Origin: Clostridium sp.
GTDB taxonomy: Bacteria; Bacillota; Clostridia; Clostridiales; Clostridiaceae
Reading direction: 5' to 3'
DNA length: 54,738 bases
Assembly: GCF_029258205.1 (NCBI RefSeq)
Contig: NZ_JARHZJ010000090.1
Coordinates: 1 to 54,738 of the forward strand
A program made the translations under genes and the position numbers. This document shows, piece by piece, positions 1-9,795 of the stretch. The notes below the pieces were generated by a model. It was given only the letters and a program-made list of their open reading frames with translations. It was not told the DNA's origin and did not search any database. Positions within the stretch are counted from its first letter, which is position 1, and each line of letters opens with the position of its first letter.

Positions 1-640
1 TACATGAAAGTAATAATGCAACTCCACAGTAAATTGAGTGATCTGATATACAGTTATAAGTATAAGCAAAGTTCCATAAATCATAAGCTATAACCCATGC
101 CCATATCATATCTGGCCATATCATATCCTTTGTTTCATTTTTTGATATAAATATTCCGTACCAACCACAAATAGTAACTATATTTAATAATCCTGCTATA
201 CCATTCATGATATTCCAAGGTCCAGAGATTGTCCAAAGATTGTCTACAACACCACCATTAGTTAATCCATAACTAAATATTTGAAAATCTCTAATAGCAG
301 CCTCTAATATGTTAACTGCTAGAATAATTGCTGGAAGAGCTAATGCCCATTTTTTTTTCTGTAATGATGGAATATATCTAAGAGCCATAAACCAGATACA
401 TCCTGCAAGTGCTGAATAAGTTTTTACCCAGTTAAACCAAGTTCCAGTTCCATATTCATTTCCTGGAGCAGCTGTAGTTGGCCAAACAAAAATAGTTAAA
501 AATGTAGGTACTATTATAAATAGTAATATACCTGCCCATTTTTTTGATCTTCCAAGCTCATTAAATGCCATAAGTGCCATTAATACAAAAAGAACTATTG
601 CCCATCCTTCAAAAGACATTCTTTCATATAAAATTCCCAT
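1..640 (-). CDS. DUF5692 family membrane protein, 3' end cut by window edge
   Basis: The reading frame is open from an ATG at 640 to the window edge, about 213 codons, so the C-terminus is missing. An AGGT-type ribosome site (GGAGGT) lies 6 bases upstream of the ATG. The protein begins MGILYERMSFEGWAIVLFVL and has several hydrophobic segments separated by short polar loops, with many Trp residues (for example WPDMIWAWVIAYDLWNFAYT). This resembles the DUF5692 family of polytopic membrane proteins of unknown function; that assignment is from memory of the family. It is transcribed away from a TetR gene, and a long dyad (736-768) lies in the shared upstream region, so TetR control is likely. Confidence 0.7.
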   Translation of the reverse strand, partial: MGILYERMSFEGWAIVLFVLMALMAFNELGRSKKWAGILLFIIVPTFLTIFVWPTTAAPGNEYGTGTWFNWVKTYSALAGCIWFMALRYIPSLQKKKWALALPAIILAVNILEAAIRDFQIFSYGLTNGGVVDNLWTISGPWNIMNGIAGLLNIVTICGWYGIFISKNETKDMIWPDMIWAWVIAYDLWNFAYTYNCISDHSIYCGVALLLSC

Positions 641-735
641 AGTGTACCTCCAATTATTATTTTTTTTCAATGTGTTTTTCATTAATTATTTAGTTTAACT
701 TATTGCTACAGCTTTTTAAATTTTATAATACCTTA

Positions 736-768
736 TGCAGAACTATATTCACCGAATATTATTCTGCA
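736..768. promoter_or_regulatory. 33-bp dyad, candidate TetR operator
   Basis: The arms TGCAGAA (736-742) and TTCTGCA (762-768), and ATATTC (745-750) and GAATAT (754-759), share one centre at 752, with the trinucleotide ACC in the middle. The dyad lies 96-128 bases before the DUF5692 start and about 155 before the TetR start. On the minus strand it overlaps a plausible -35 region ahead of TATTAT/TATAAA-like -10 sequences near 720-730. A divergent regulator gene and a long dyad are the usual layout for a TetR operator; binding itself is inferred. Confidence 0.6.
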
Positions 769-923
769 CATAAAATATAGCATGATTTAATTTATTTTTC
801 AAATATCTAATTAAATTATTTTAATTTTTTTTACAAATACATATGTACACGGTTTTTTATGCTATACTAAATAATCATATAATTAACCAAATTAATATGA
901 CATTAATCTAAAGGAGTTTTATA

Positions 924-1526
924 ATGAAAAAATTAACTGATAGACAAAAACAAGCTATTAAAACAAAACTAAAAATCACCCAAGTAGCTACTGAGCTTTT
1001 TAAGATAAATGGATTTGATCGTGTGAAAATTCAAGATATTTGCAAAGCTGCCGATATCTCAATAGGAGCATTTTATCACCATTTTAAATCAAAAGCTGAA
1101 ATAATTAATAAAACATATGAACAAGTTGATATTTTAGTAATGGATAAATTTCAAACAAAAAAATTCGCTTCAAACTTTGAAAAACTATTCTTTTTATTAG
1201 TTGAAGGTGCAACTACTATGGAGAAACTTGGTTGGGTGTTTGTGAGTGAAATATATAAAAATTTACTCTCTATAAATGAAAATTATACTATTAAACCAGA
1301 TCGTCATATGGCATTAGAAGTTAAATCTATTGTAGAAGAGTTGCTAAAAAACAATGAGTTAGAAAGCTCTCTTTCTTCATTAGATTTAACTATGATAATA
1401 CTTAGGATGTCTAGAGGTACCGTATTTGATTGGTGTCTTCATCAAGGAAGTTATAATCTTAAATCTCAAATGGAATTTGACTTAAAATTAGTTCTTTCTA
1501 ATTTTAAGCCTAAAAATATAAATTAA
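924..1526 (+). CDS. TetR/AcrR family transcriptional regulator
   Basis: This 200-residue protein has the usual length for the family. Residues about 15-60 form the TetR DNA-binding domain: a helix with TKLKITQVATELF, then GFDRVKIQDICKAADISIGAFYHHFKSKAEI, which is the typical helix-turn-helix with the F/YYHHFKSK ending. The C-terminal ligand-binding half is not conserved enough to predict an inducer. AAAGGAG lies 8 bases before the ATG. The gene diverges from the DUF5692 membrane protein gene, the likely regulatory target, and a symmetric operator-like dyad lies between them. A rho-independent terminator follows directly. Confidence 0.93.
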   Translation: MKKLTDRQKQAIKTKLKITQVATELFKINGFDRVKIQDICKAADISIGAFYHHFKSKAEIINKTYEQVDILVMDKFQTKKFASNFEKLFFLLVEGATTMEKLGWVFVSEIYKNLLSINENYTIKPDRHMALEVKSIVEELLKNNELESSLSSLDLTMIILRMSRGTVFDWCLHQGSYNLKSQMEFDLKLVLSNFKPKNIN

Positions 1527-1529
1527 ATA

Positions 1530-1556
1530 AAAGTCGCTAATAAGAGCGACTTTTTT
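1530..1556 (+). terminator. Rho-independent terminator after TetR gene
   Basis: Stem AAAGTCGCT (1530-1538) pairs with AGCGACTTT (1544-1552), a 9-bp stem with a five-base loop, followed by a T run. It lies a few bases after the TetR stop codon. Confidence 0.9.
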
Positions 1557-1637
1557 ATTATCATTACTAAAAAATTAAAGCTTCAAATAAGTAAATTAAT
1601 TGGTGTTCTATGTTGTAATTAAAATTCATATTATTTT

Positions 1638-3428
1638 TTAAATATAATATTGTGCTTGAGCACTATACATAGTTTCATACTCATTACCTTTATCTTTTAC
1701 AAGTTCATCATGAGTTCCATATTGAATAAGCTTTCCTTTTTGAAATACTGCTATTTTGTCACAAAATCTACAGCTAGATAATCTATGAGAAATATATATT
1801 GTTGTCTTTTTTCCTATAAGTTCATTGAACTTACTATATATTTCATACTCAGCCTTTGGATCTAAAGCTGCCGTTGGTTCATCAAGGATTACTATTGGTG
1901 CATCCTTATAAACTGCTCTAGCTATGGCTAATTTCTGTGCTTGTCCTCCCGAAAACTCTATTCCACCCTCATCAAAGTTTTTATATACAGGAGTGTTTAT
2001 TCCCTTTTGTAATTTTTCTAAGTCTTTTCCAAAACCACTCTTTATTAGAACATCTTCTATTTCCTCATCCTTAACCTTATGAAAATCATTTAAAGCTATA
2101 TTTTCCTTAATTGAAAAGGACATTAGTTTAAAATCTTGAAATACTACTGATAGAAGTTTCATATATTCATCATAATCATATTCATTTATATTAACTCCAT
2201 TTAATAAAATTTCACCTTCTGTTGGATCATAAAGCCTTGCTAAAAGTTTTATAAAAGTAGTTTTTCCAGCACCATTTAATCCAACTACTGATAACTTTTC
2301 ACCCTCATTCATTTTTATTGAAACATTTTTTAAAGTAAACTCTTTACTTCTTGGATATTTAAAGGATACATCTTTAAATTCAATATTAACCTTTTCTAAG
2401 TTTCCAATCTTCTTTCCAACTTTAGTGTGTTTAGACTCTATATTTTCAAATTCCACAAAGGCTTGAAGATATCTACACATTTGTCTTACCATTACATAAT
2501 TTCTAAAAAGATTAGATATGGATTTACTAAAATTTATGGTAGCATTAGTGTACATTGTAAAGTCACCAATTCCTATACTATTTATTAAAACTCTATAAGT
2601 TATATATCCATAAACTATAACCATTTGAAATTGTAATACTATTTCATTGAATCCTTGATACTTCCCTACTTTGCTAAACATTTTAATAAATACATTAGTA
2701 CTATTTATATTAAAATCATCTAGTTTCTTTACAAATAAAGGAGCTACATTATAAAGTCTTATATCTTTACCTGCTGAAAAATCATTTATTGTATTAATAT
2801 AATAGCCAAACTCTCTATTTAGTGGAATTAAGGAATCAAAGAATTTATGCTGTAACCTTTGAGATTTCTTATACATAAATGAACTTAAAAGAACAATTAA
2901 AATTATTAAGGCTATAATAATCCAATCAAGAGTTAAAATAACCCCTATTAATCCAATTATTTTAAGTATCTCAGTTAATCCCTTAGATATATTATCTGTA
3001 AGTTGCCAAATAGCCCCTTGATTTCTTATTGGAAATAAAGCTCTTTCCTTTAAGTTTAAAATCTCTGGATCTTCAATGTTTTCAAAATCCATGTCCATAA
3101 CTTTCTTTCCTATAAGCAAATCAAATCCCGCTACTACTTCTTCATTTTTAATATTACATTTTTTCTCTAAAACTCTATTTATTAAATTTAATACTCCATT
3201 GCCTAGTACAGTTAATAAAACTAACATAACAAGAACCTTTATTCTTCTCGCTCCTAAGAGTTCATCTATAATATACTTTGGCATTATTATATTTAAGAAC
3301 GGAACTGCTGCTGCAAATAAAGATGAAAAGAATAATGTTGGTATATAGGTCTTTGATATTCCATGAGCTAATTTTAAGAAATGTTTTATTATATATAAAT
3401 CACTTGTGTACTTTTCTTTATTCTCCAT
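1638..3428 (-). CDS. ABC exporter half-transporter (TMD-NBD), second gene of pair
   Basis: A 596-residue type IV (exporter-fold) ABC half-transporter. The N-terminal ~320 residues carry about six hydrophobic segments. The nucleotide-binding domain follows with Walker A GLNGAGKTT near residue 382, signature FSGGQ near 490, Walker B IVILDEP near 513 and H-loop ISH near 546. Its ATG overlaps the stop codon of the upstream ABC gene by one base (TAATG), so the two are translationally coupled and probably form a heterodimer. No substrate can be read from the sequence, and no dedicated regulator or peptide gene adjoins it. Drug or peptide export is the common role of such pairs. Confidence 0.92.
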   Translation of the reverse strand: MENKEKYTSDLYIIKHFLKLAHGISKTYIPTLFFSSLFAAAVPFLNIIMPKYIIDELLGARRIKVLVMLVLLTVLGNGVLNLINRVLEKKCNIKNEEVVAGFDLLIGKKVMDMDFENIEDPEILNLKERALFPIRNQGAIWQLTDNISKGLTEILKIIGLIGVILTLDWIIIALIILIVLLSSFMYKKSQRLQHKFFDSLIPLNREFGYYINTINDFSAGKDIRLYNVAPLFVKKLDDFNINSTNVFIKMFSKVGKYQGFNEIVLQFQMVIVYGYITYRVLINSIGIGDFTMYTNATINFSKSISNLFRNYVMVRQMCRYLQAFVEFENIESKHTKVGKKIGNLEKVNIEFKDVSFKYPRSKEFTLKNVSIKMNEGEKLSVVGLNGAGKTTFIKLLARLYDPTEGEILLNGVNINEYDYDEYMKLLSVVFQDFKLMSFSIKENIALNDFHKVKDEEIEDVLIKSGFGKDLEKLQKGINTPVYKNFDEGGIEFSGGQAQKLAIARAVYKDAPIVILDEPTAALDPKAEYEIYSKFNELIGKKTTIYISHRLSSCRFCDKIAVFQKGKLIQYGTHDELVKDKGNEYETMYSAQAQYYI

Positions 3429-5239
3429 TATGCTAAAGCCCCACTTTCTTCTTTATAATATTGTGCTTGTATATTAAACATATCACTATACTTACCATTT
3501 TTCTTTAATAATTCCTCATGGGTTCCATACTCAACAATCTCACCGTTTTCAAAGAAAGCTATAACATCACAGAACTTTGTACTTGCTAATCTATGAGATA
3601 TATAAATTGCTGTTTTATCTCCAATTAGTTCATCAAATCCCTTATAAATATTATATTCAGCTACAGCGTCTAAAGCTGAGGTTGGTTCATCTAATATTAC
3701 TATTTTTCCATTCTTATACAAGGCTCTAGCTAGAGCTAACTTTTGATTTTCTCCTCCTGATAACTCAACCCCTTCTCCATCTAAAATTTTTAAAAGAGAA
3801 GTGTCTATTCCCTTTTGAAGAGAATTTATTTTATCTCCTACCCCAGCCTTTTCTATGCATTGTAAAACCTTTTCTCTATTAATATCTTCTAAATTCTCTA
3901 GAGAAACATTTTCTGCAACAGTAAATGCAAAGGTTTTAATATCTTGAAAAACTACTGATAAGATTTTATAATACTCTTCCTTAGAAAAGTTTTTTATATT
4001 TATCCCATTTATTAAAATCTCCCCACTTGTTGGCTCATAAAGTCTACATAAAAGCTTAACAAATGTTGTTTTACCTGCTCCATTAATTCCAACAATAGCA
4101 AGCCTTTGCCCCTTTTTAATCTTTAAAGAAATATTTTTATAAATATATTTATCTGTTTTTGGATATTTAAACGATACATTTTTAAATTCTATTTCATAAG
4201 AGCTATCAATAGGTATATCACTAATTTTTTCTTTATCCTCACTCTTTATTTCTAAGAACTCTCTCATATCATCTAAATACATATTTTGTGCCTTAATATG
4301 AGCTAAGTCATCTAATATACCTTTCATCCAATCTCCAAATCCATTTATTGTTGAAAAATACATTGTGAAATCCCCTATGCCCATTCCAGTAAAAAGCACA
4401 TTATATATTAAATATCCATAAACCACACATTCTCTTATTACAAGAAGTATTACATCAACAATCTTAACCTTTAATTGTTTTTCTTGAACATCCTTAGATA
4501 TATCTATTCTCTCTCCCCTAAATTTCTTAAATTTATCAATAAGTATATTTTTTAAGTCATATATTCTTATATCTTTACCATAAGCAAAATCATACATTGT
4601 ATCAAATACATAGAAAGTTCTTCTATCCTTATCAGCTGCCTTTTCTTTTTGACTATACTCATACTTTTTAACCATCATAGTTAAAGCATAGCTTATTAAA
4701 ACATTTATTATTAAGAATAATAAAATCCATGGACTTAAAAATAATACTATAGATATATATCCTACAAAGGCAGTTAACTTTCCAAAGAGCCCTAAAAGTG
4801 TATGATATACTCCTTCAACCCCTGTATTATTACTCATAACTGCATTCATAACACTCTTTATTTTATTTAAAATCTCAGGATCCTCAGTATTTTTAAAATC
4901 CATTTTCATTATTTTATCACTTATCATAGTTATATAGTCGAATCTAATTTTAGTAACCCTAGGACTATATACACATCTAAGCCAAGCTATAGAATAGTTC
5001 ACAATTGATGATAAAAGAAAAAATCCAATTAAAGTCATTAAAATTATCTCTATTCTTCTCTGTCCCAAAAGTTCATCAATTAAAAATTTTGGTAAAAAAA
5101 TCCCTATAAACGGTGTAATAGATGCCAAAATAGTATAAACAGCACATTGCGCAAACAAAACCTTGTCCTGACTCCAAGCATATCCCATAATATACTTAAG
5201 ATTACTTAAAAGAGTCCCCTTTTTCTTATTACTCCTCAT
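3428..5239 (-). CDS. ABC exporter half-transporter (TMD-NBD), first gene of pair
   Basis: A half-transporter of about 603 residues with N-terminal membrane domain and C-terminal ATPase. Walker A GINGAGKTT is near residue 384, signature LSGGE near 494, Walker B IVILDEPTSALD near 518, then an ISHRL H-loop. I chose the ATG at 5239 rather than 5248: the AGGAG site touches the 5248 codon directly, but lies 9 bases before the 5239 one. Both partners keep a Glu after Walker B and intact signature motifs, so neither site is obviously degenerate. It is the first gene of a two-gene operon with 1638-3428. Confidence 0.92.
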   Translation of the reverse strand: MRSNKKKGTLLSNLKYIMGYAWSQDKVLFAQCAVYTILASITPFIGIFLPKFLIDELLGQRRIEIILMTLIGFFLLSSIVNYSIAWLRCVYSPRVTKIRFDYITMISDKIMKMDFKNTEDPEILNKIKSVMNAVMSNNTGVEGVYHTLLGLFGKLTAFVGYISIVLFLSPWILLFLIINVLISYALTMMVKKYEYSQKEKAADKDRRTFYVFDTMYDFAYGKDIRIYDLKNILIDKFKKFRGERIDISKDVQEKQLKVKIVDVILLVIRECVVYGYLIYNVLFTGMGIGDFTMYFSTINGFGDWMKGILDDLAHIKAQNMYLDDMREFLEIKSEDKEKISDIPIDSSYEIEFKNVSFKYPKTDKYIYKNISLKIKKGQRLAIVGINGAGKTTFVKLLCRLYEPTSGEILINGINIKNFSKEEYYKILSVVFQDIKTFAFTVAENVSLENLEDINREKVLQCIEKAGVGDKINSLQKGIDTSLLKILDGEGVELSGGENQKLALARALYKNGKIVILDEPTSALDAVAEYNIYKGFDELIGDKTAIYISHRLASTKFCDVIAFFENGEIVEYGTHEELLKKNGKYSDMFNIQAQYYKEESGALA

Positions 5240-5509
5240 AAATTCCATCTCCTAATTCCCATTAAACCCACTTATTTATCATCTTTAGCTCTAATTTATT
5301 AAACTATATTTTTTAACACTATCATTTACCATATCTAAATTTATTTTTTACTGACAAAGCTATTTTTTCTAAATTAAAGAAAATATTGTCACTTGAAAAA
5401 TTAAAATAAAAATCCTATTTATATTATACACAATATACCAAAAATACCATAAAATTCACATAATATTTTATAAAATTTAATTTATTAAACTAAAAAAACT
5501 CATAAAAAG
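5240..5509. other. Intergenic region upstream of the ABC operon
   Basis: About 270 bases of very AT-rich sequence separate the start of the ABC operon from the terminator of the CAP-domain gene. It must hold the ABC promoter, but many TATAAT-like hexamers make a single call unsafe. I see no open reading frame or conserved RNA structure in it. Confidence 0.4.
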
Positions 5510-5541
5510 GGCGTGTATCAAAATAACTTTTGATACACGCC
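5510..5541 (-). terminator. Rho-independent terminator of the CAP-domain gene
   Basis: GGCGTGTATCAAAA (5510-5523) and TTTTGATACACGCC (5528-5541) form a perfect 14-bp stem with the four-base loop TAAC. On the minus strand it is followed by a T run. The arms share the core TATCAAA with hairpins at 7025-7131 and 41284-41321. Confidence 0.88.
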
Positions 5542-5557
5542 TTTTAAAATTACTATT

Positions 5558-6601
5558 CTATTTCATAAACTCTTGTGTAGCATAATATGTATTTCCTATT
5601 TTATAAACTCCTACACCAATAGAAGTAAAGTTAGGAGAAAGTATATTAGCTCTATGTCCTGATGAGTTCATCCAATTAGTCATAAATTGATTAGCTATGT
5701 TTGAATCACCTGAATATCCACTTAAATAAGCTATATTTTCACCCCAATAATTATATGAAATTCCATTAGCTTTCATTTTGGCTGTTATTAATTGTCCATT
5801 TGGATCTTCATGAGAAAAATATTTTCTCACTCCCATATCCTCTGACTTAATACGAGCATATTTTTGCATAGTGTTACTATAACTTAAAGGAGCAACCCCA
5901 GCTTTAGCTCTTTCTTCATTAACCTTATTGAATATCATTTGTTCAATTTGAGTTACATAAGAACTACTATTACTTGATTGTTCCACTGGTTTCTCAACTT
6001 TCTTTTCTACAGAATTATTTTCTTGTTTTTTCTCAGATTCTTTATTAGTTTCTTGTTTTTTCTCAAATTCTTTATTAGTCTCTTGTTTTTGCTCAGATTC
6101 TTTATTAGTTTCTTGTTTTTGCTCAGATTTTTTATTAGTTTCTTTCTCTACTTGCTTATTTTTATCTAGCTTTTCCTCTTGTTTATCATTTGAAGGTTTT
6201 GCCTCTTCATTATTATTTTGTGCAACTTCTTTATTTTCATTATTTGATTCAATAATTTCTAAATTTCCATTTTTATTATTAGATTCTACCTTTTTCTTTT
6301 CATCCTGTGAAGTATTTTTAATACTCTCTTGTTTTTTAGTAGTATCTATTGCTTTATCCTTAGAAAAATTCTTATTTTTATCATCAAAAACCTTAGTAAA
6401 TGGATTACTGTTTAAACTATTAGTTTTCTCCTTGGATTGTTCTGATTGTTGTACTTCCATCTTTTCTTTATTTTGATTTGAAACACTTTGATTGGCTTGT
6501 ACATTTTTATTGGATATATTATTACTATTAAAATATCTAGCCGCAACGCCTCCAGAACATAATCCTAAAGATAATAATATAGAAATTAAAGTTTTACTCA
6601 T
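5558..6601 (-). CDS. Secreted CAP-domain (SCP/YkwD-like) protein with repeat linker
   Basis: This 347-residue protein starts with a signal-type segment (SKTLISILLSLGLCSGGVAA), continues with about 190 residues of Lys/Glu/Asn/Gln-rich linker, and ends in a CAP domain (about 220-345). The domain shows the family hallmarks: NEERAKAGVAPLSY, SHEDPNGQ, GENIAY, WMNSSGHRANILSPNF and IGVGVYK. Bacterial YkwD-like CAP proteins are extracellular and of unclear activity. The linker holds 10-residue tandem repeats (KQETNKESEQ and variants), about 30-bp units at roughly 6020-6135, likely to vary in copy number. GGAGGG precedes the ATG by 7 bases. It has its own terminator and probably stands alone. Confidence 0.9.
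   Translation of the reverse strand: MSKTLISILLSLGLCSGGVAARYFNSNNISNKNVQANQSVSNQNKEKMEVQQSEQSKEKTNSLNSNPFTKVFDDKNKNFSKDKAIDTTKKQESIKNTSQDEKKKVESNNKNGNLEIIESNNENKEVAQNNNEEAKPSNDKQEEKLDKNKQVEKETNKKSEQKQETNKESEQKQETNKEFEKKQETNKESEKKQENNSVEKKVEKPVEQSSNSSSYVTQIEQMIFNKVNEERAKAGVAPLSYSNTMQKYARIKSEDMGVRKYFSHEDPNGQLITAKMKANGISYNYWGENIAYLSGYSGDSNIANQFMTNWMNSSGHRANILSPNFTSIGVGVYKIGNTYYATQEFMK
6015..6135 (-). repeat. 30-bp tandem repeats encoding KQETNKESE linker
   Basis: Three to four near-identical 30-bp units inside the CAP-domain gene encode the 10-residue pattern KQETNKE[S/F]E[Q/K]. Because the unit is a multiple of three, copy-number changes would keep the reading frame and only alter linker length. 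Confidence 0.8.
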
Positions 6602-7024
6602 TTGTTTCCCTCCTAGTTTTCTTTTGTTTTCATAATAAGTGTAGCTAAAATCATTTTAGTCTCTCTTTATATAAGATATTACTACTTAAATAATTTATTA
6701 TATTAAAGTAAAAATATAACTTTAAATCATTTAGCTATTAAATAAAAATTATAAAGTCTTGTCCATAGACTTTATATTAATTATATATGAATATTTAATT
6801 AACATCCAGCTTTTTCCCTAAAATTTTCCAATATTATTGCTGGTTATATAGTAAAAACAACTCTACACTAATAAATTATTCACTTCTTCCCTATTTTTTC
6901 TTATTAATTTCCATATAAATTATAAGGATATTTGTTCTTGATTTAGCTAATAATATTAATGGACCCTCTTACTCTTAAAACTTATAATTTCGACAGTTGT
7001 CGTCCTTTCAAAGTTACATAAAAA
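6602..7024. other. Gene-free stretch between CAP-domain and GH2 genes
   Basis: No convincing open reading frame is seen on either strand. The part next to 6601 should carry the CAP gene promoter. A short dyad CGACA-GT-TGTCG lies near 6991-7002 and a CCAGC/GCTGG pair near 6808-6844. Their role is unknown. Confidence 0.4.
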
Positions 7025-7131
7025 GAGTTATATCAATTACAACTTATAAATAAAAATTATAAATTATTAGTAAAATTAACTAATTACCTTAATATATTTA
7101 TAATTTTTATATCTAAGTTTTGATATAACTC
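7025..7131 (-). repeat. Nested inverted-repeat element, possible MITE or long terminator
   Basis: Outer arms GAGTTATATCAA (7025-7036) and TTGATATAACTC (7120-7131) are perfect 12-bp inverts. Inside them ATAAAAATTATA (7050-7061) and TATAATTTTTAT (7099-7110) are another perfect 12-bp pair with almost the same centre. It lies just past the GH2 stop codon and is followed on the minus strand by TTTTT, so it may end transcription, but a 107-base hairpin is long for that. The shape is that of a small non-autonomous element. Confidence 0.55.
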
Positions 7132-7165
7132 CATCTTTTTATTTGCAATACTTTAACTATTAACT

Positions 7166-9580
7166 TTACTTAACTTCTATAGAAATTTCTTGTTCAAAAT
7201 ACATGCTCTTAACTTTTATTTTGCAAAGACCATCTTCACCTTGAGTTCTCACCCAGAAAGCTGTTGCTCCACCAGAAATTCCAAACTTACTTGGTCCAAT
7301 TATACTTAAAGGTCCATCTATTTCTACTTCAATAAAATCATTATTTAAGAAAAGAATTTCTCCTAAGTTATCTAAGAGCTTAACTACAATTCTAGTAGCA
7401 TCATAACTTGTTTTATCTAAAGAAAGTTCTAAATCATCTGGTATAACTTCAAGTTTATTCATGCTTCTAAGCTCACCTATTTCTTTAGAAACAACCTCTT
7501 TATTATCTGTAAAACCTTTTATTATTAATGAGTTTTCCTTATCTCCCCAACCTCCAGCTAATTTGTAAACTAAAGACATTATTTTAAATACAGGTATATT
7601 TACTCTTTCACTAAAATCTTCAATATATTTAAAATCTTCTTCAGCTAAATTAGTTAAATTAGAATCTTTTAATTTATTTAATACAAAATCTTTAATTTCT
7701 TTTTTTGATTCTTCAGTAAGAGGTATTTCTGAATCCATAGATAAAATATGTGAAACCTCTATTGGTGGATGTGGTAAATTTGGAAACTTTTCTTTGTTAG
7801 GATAATAAGTATCTATATATATTCCATCTTTAAATATTTTTATATAATCACAGTTTGTAAGGACTGTAAATGGAAGTATTGCTCCTCCATCTCTTTCTCC
7901 TTTAGCTCCTAAAGTAATAGGCTCTAAAACTACCCCATCCTCTACTTTCTTTTGACTAGCATATGAATAAGCTGCATACTTAGGATTTCTAAACATATCA
8001 GAAACTCCATGATAACAAATTTTATCTCCTGAACCAAAGGAACTATGTGTATTATAATCAAAAGCACACCACCCTATAGCTCCACTTATTTCATCTAATC
8101 CAAAGGATTCTTCAATAACTCTTAAATGTCTATAAGCATGTTCAACTTTTTTACATTCTTGATCAAAACTTTTTGTTGGATACATATGACCATTATATTC
8201 AGTTACTAAATAAGGAACTTTCTCATCTTGTCCTGTTACTTCTCCTTGAGTTCTTAATACTTTTTCTCCACCACTATGTATAAAATCATTCATAGTATAA
8301 ACATCTTCTATAAAATCACTATTTTCTAAATATCTAACTCCACCAGTTTGTCTAATAGGATCTAAACTTTTTGCCATAGCATTAGTTTTTAAATAAAACT
8401 CATGATTATCTTGAGACTCATTTATTCTAACTCCCCATAAAACTATGGAAGGTCTATTATAATCTCTTTTTATCATTTCCTCTACATTTTTAATAGATTC
8501 TTCTTGCCAAGCTTCATCCCCTATATGTTGCCATCCTGGTATCTCTTCAAAAACTAATAATCCAATCTCATCACATTTTCTTAAGAAATGTACTGATTGT
8601 GGGTAGTGAGATGTTCTAACTATATTAAGTCCTAATTCATATTTTAAAATTTCAGCATCCTTTTCTTGAACTCTTTGAGGCATAGCATATCCTACATATG
8701 GATAAGCCTGATGACGATTTAATCCAATAAGTTTTACTCTTCTTCCATTTAAATAGAAACCATCTGGTCTAAATTCAGCTTCTCTAAAGCCAAAAGTATC
8801 TTTATATTCATCTATAAGTTCTGAGCCATTTAATAACTTAACTTTTATTTCATAAAGCTTAGGATTTTCTATATCCCATAACTTAACCATATTTAATTTG
8901 TCTATTTCTATATTTTTAATACTTAATCCTTCTTCAATTGGTAATTTTGTACTTAAAGTTTCTTCAAAAGTATCATCACCAAACTCTACAACAACTTCAA
9001 AATCATCTCTATGATTTTGAAAGTTGTTTATTTCTATATCAAGATTTAATCTTTTTTCTTCCTTTAAACAATCATATGCTCTTGCATATAAATTATTTAT
9101 AAATATAGGCTCAACTATTCTTAAGGAAACTTCTCTATATATTCCTCCATAAGTTAAATAATCAACAACATATCCATGAGGAGGTATATCAGGTCTTTCT
9201 GTTGAGTCAACAATAACTTTTAATATATTATCTTCATTAATTTTTAAGGCATCAGTAATATCTATTGAAAAGTTAGTGTAACCACCCTTATGTCCACCAA
9301 CATGTATTCCATTTAAATACACTTCTGCCGCTATCATAACTCCTTCAAAATCTAAAAATACTTTTTTTCCTTTAATACTATCATTAAATTTTAAAATTTT
9401 AATATAAGTAGAAATAAATTGATATGATTTTTCATCAAAATAATTATATGGTAACTCTATATTTGTATGAGGTAAATCTACCCTTTCAAAATTACTAAAA
9501 TTAAACTCATTTTTTAAATATTCATCTTTGTAATCATTTACATAAAACCATTGATCATTAATATGAATTATTTTCCTCAT
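7166..9580 (-). CDS. Glycoside hydrolase family 2 protein, beta-galactosidase-like
   Basis: This is an 804-residue protein when started at the ATG at 9580, which has AGGAGGAG 5 bases upstream; an earlier in-frame ATG at 9613 lacks a ribosome site. The domains follow GH2 order: jelly-roll sugar-binding domain, Ig-like sandwich, then TIM barrel. The acid/base Glu is E388 in RINES and the nucleophile E461 in TEYNG. The segment GWCAFDYNTHSSFGSGDKICYHG followed by DMFRNPKYAAYSYASQ is typical of GH2 beta-galactosidases rather than glucuronidases. No signal peptide is visible, so it is probably cytoplasmic. The C-terminal ~200 residues hold an extra domain of the type found in longer GH2 enzymes. 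Exact sugar specificity is not provable from sequence. Confidence 0.88.
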   Translation of the reverse strand: MRKIIHINDQWFYVNDYKDEYLKNEFNFSNFERVDLPHTNIELPYNYFDEKSYQFISTYIKILKFNDSIKGKKVFLDFEGVMIAAEVYLNGIHVGGHKGGYTNFSIDITDALKINEDNILKVIVDSTERPDIPPHGYVVDYLTYGGIYREVSLRIVEPIFINNLYARAYDCLKEEKRLNLDIEINNFQNHRDDFEVVVEFGDDTFEETLSTKLPIEEGLSIKNIEIDKLNMVKLWDIENPKLYEIKVKLLNGSELIDEYKDTFGFREAEFRPDGFYLNGRRVKLIGLNRHQAYPYVGYAMPQRVQEKDAEILKYELGLNIVRTSHYPQSVHFLRKCDEIGLLVFEEIPGWQHIGDEAWQEESIKNVEEMIKRDYNRPSIVLWGVRINESQDNHEFYLKTNAMAKSLDPIRQTGGVRYLENSDFIEDVYTMNDFIHSGGEKVLRTQGEVTGQDEKVPYLVTEYNGHMYPTKSFDQECKKVEHAYRHLRVIEESFGLDEISGAIGWCAFDYNTHSSFGSGDKICYHGVSDMFRNPKYAAYSYASQKKVEDGVVLEPITLGAKGERDGGAILPFTVLTNCDYIKIFKDGIYIDTYYPNKEKFPNLPHPPIEVSHILSMDSEIPLTEESKKEIKDFVLNKLKDSNLTNLAEEDFKYIEDFSERVNIPVFKIMSLVYKLAGGWGDKENSLIIKGFTDNKEVVSKEIGELRSMNKLEVIPDDLELSLDKTSYDATRIVVKLLDNLGEILFLNNDFIEVEIDGPLSIIGPSKFGISGGATAFWVRTQGEDGLCKIKVKSMYFEQEISIEVK

Positions 9581-9719
9581 AAATTCTCCTCCTGATTTTG
9601 CGATTAATTGCATATAAATTTTCAGTTAATTATTACCATATATATTATACATGTTTTTACTATGAACTTTCTTTTAACAAATTAGAAACTTATATAAAGA
9701 CTAAAAATTTTCAATCATA

Positions 9720-9770
9720 AAAACACTTTAACTCCAGTAAGATAATTCTTAAAGAAGATTAAAGTGTTTT
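9720..9770 (-). terminator. Hairpin terminator downstream of the Crp/Fnr gene
   Basis: AAAACACTTTA (9720-9730) pairs with TAAAGTGTTTT (9760-9770), with a loop of about 29 bases, and A/T runs lie on both sides. It sits between two minus-strand units and would end the CoA-disulfide reductase operon. Confidence 0.7.
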
Positions 9771-9795
9771 TATTTTAACTTATATTTTAAAATAT

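Noticed and set aside
6015..6135. Possible CRISPR array from 30-bp repeats
   Set aside because: The units are in tandem without spacers and encode a protein linker.
5978..6169. Plus-strand frame of 63 codons, very Phe/Leu-rich
   Set aside because: It is the antisense of the Lys/Glu repeat linker of the CAP-domain gene; no ribosome site.
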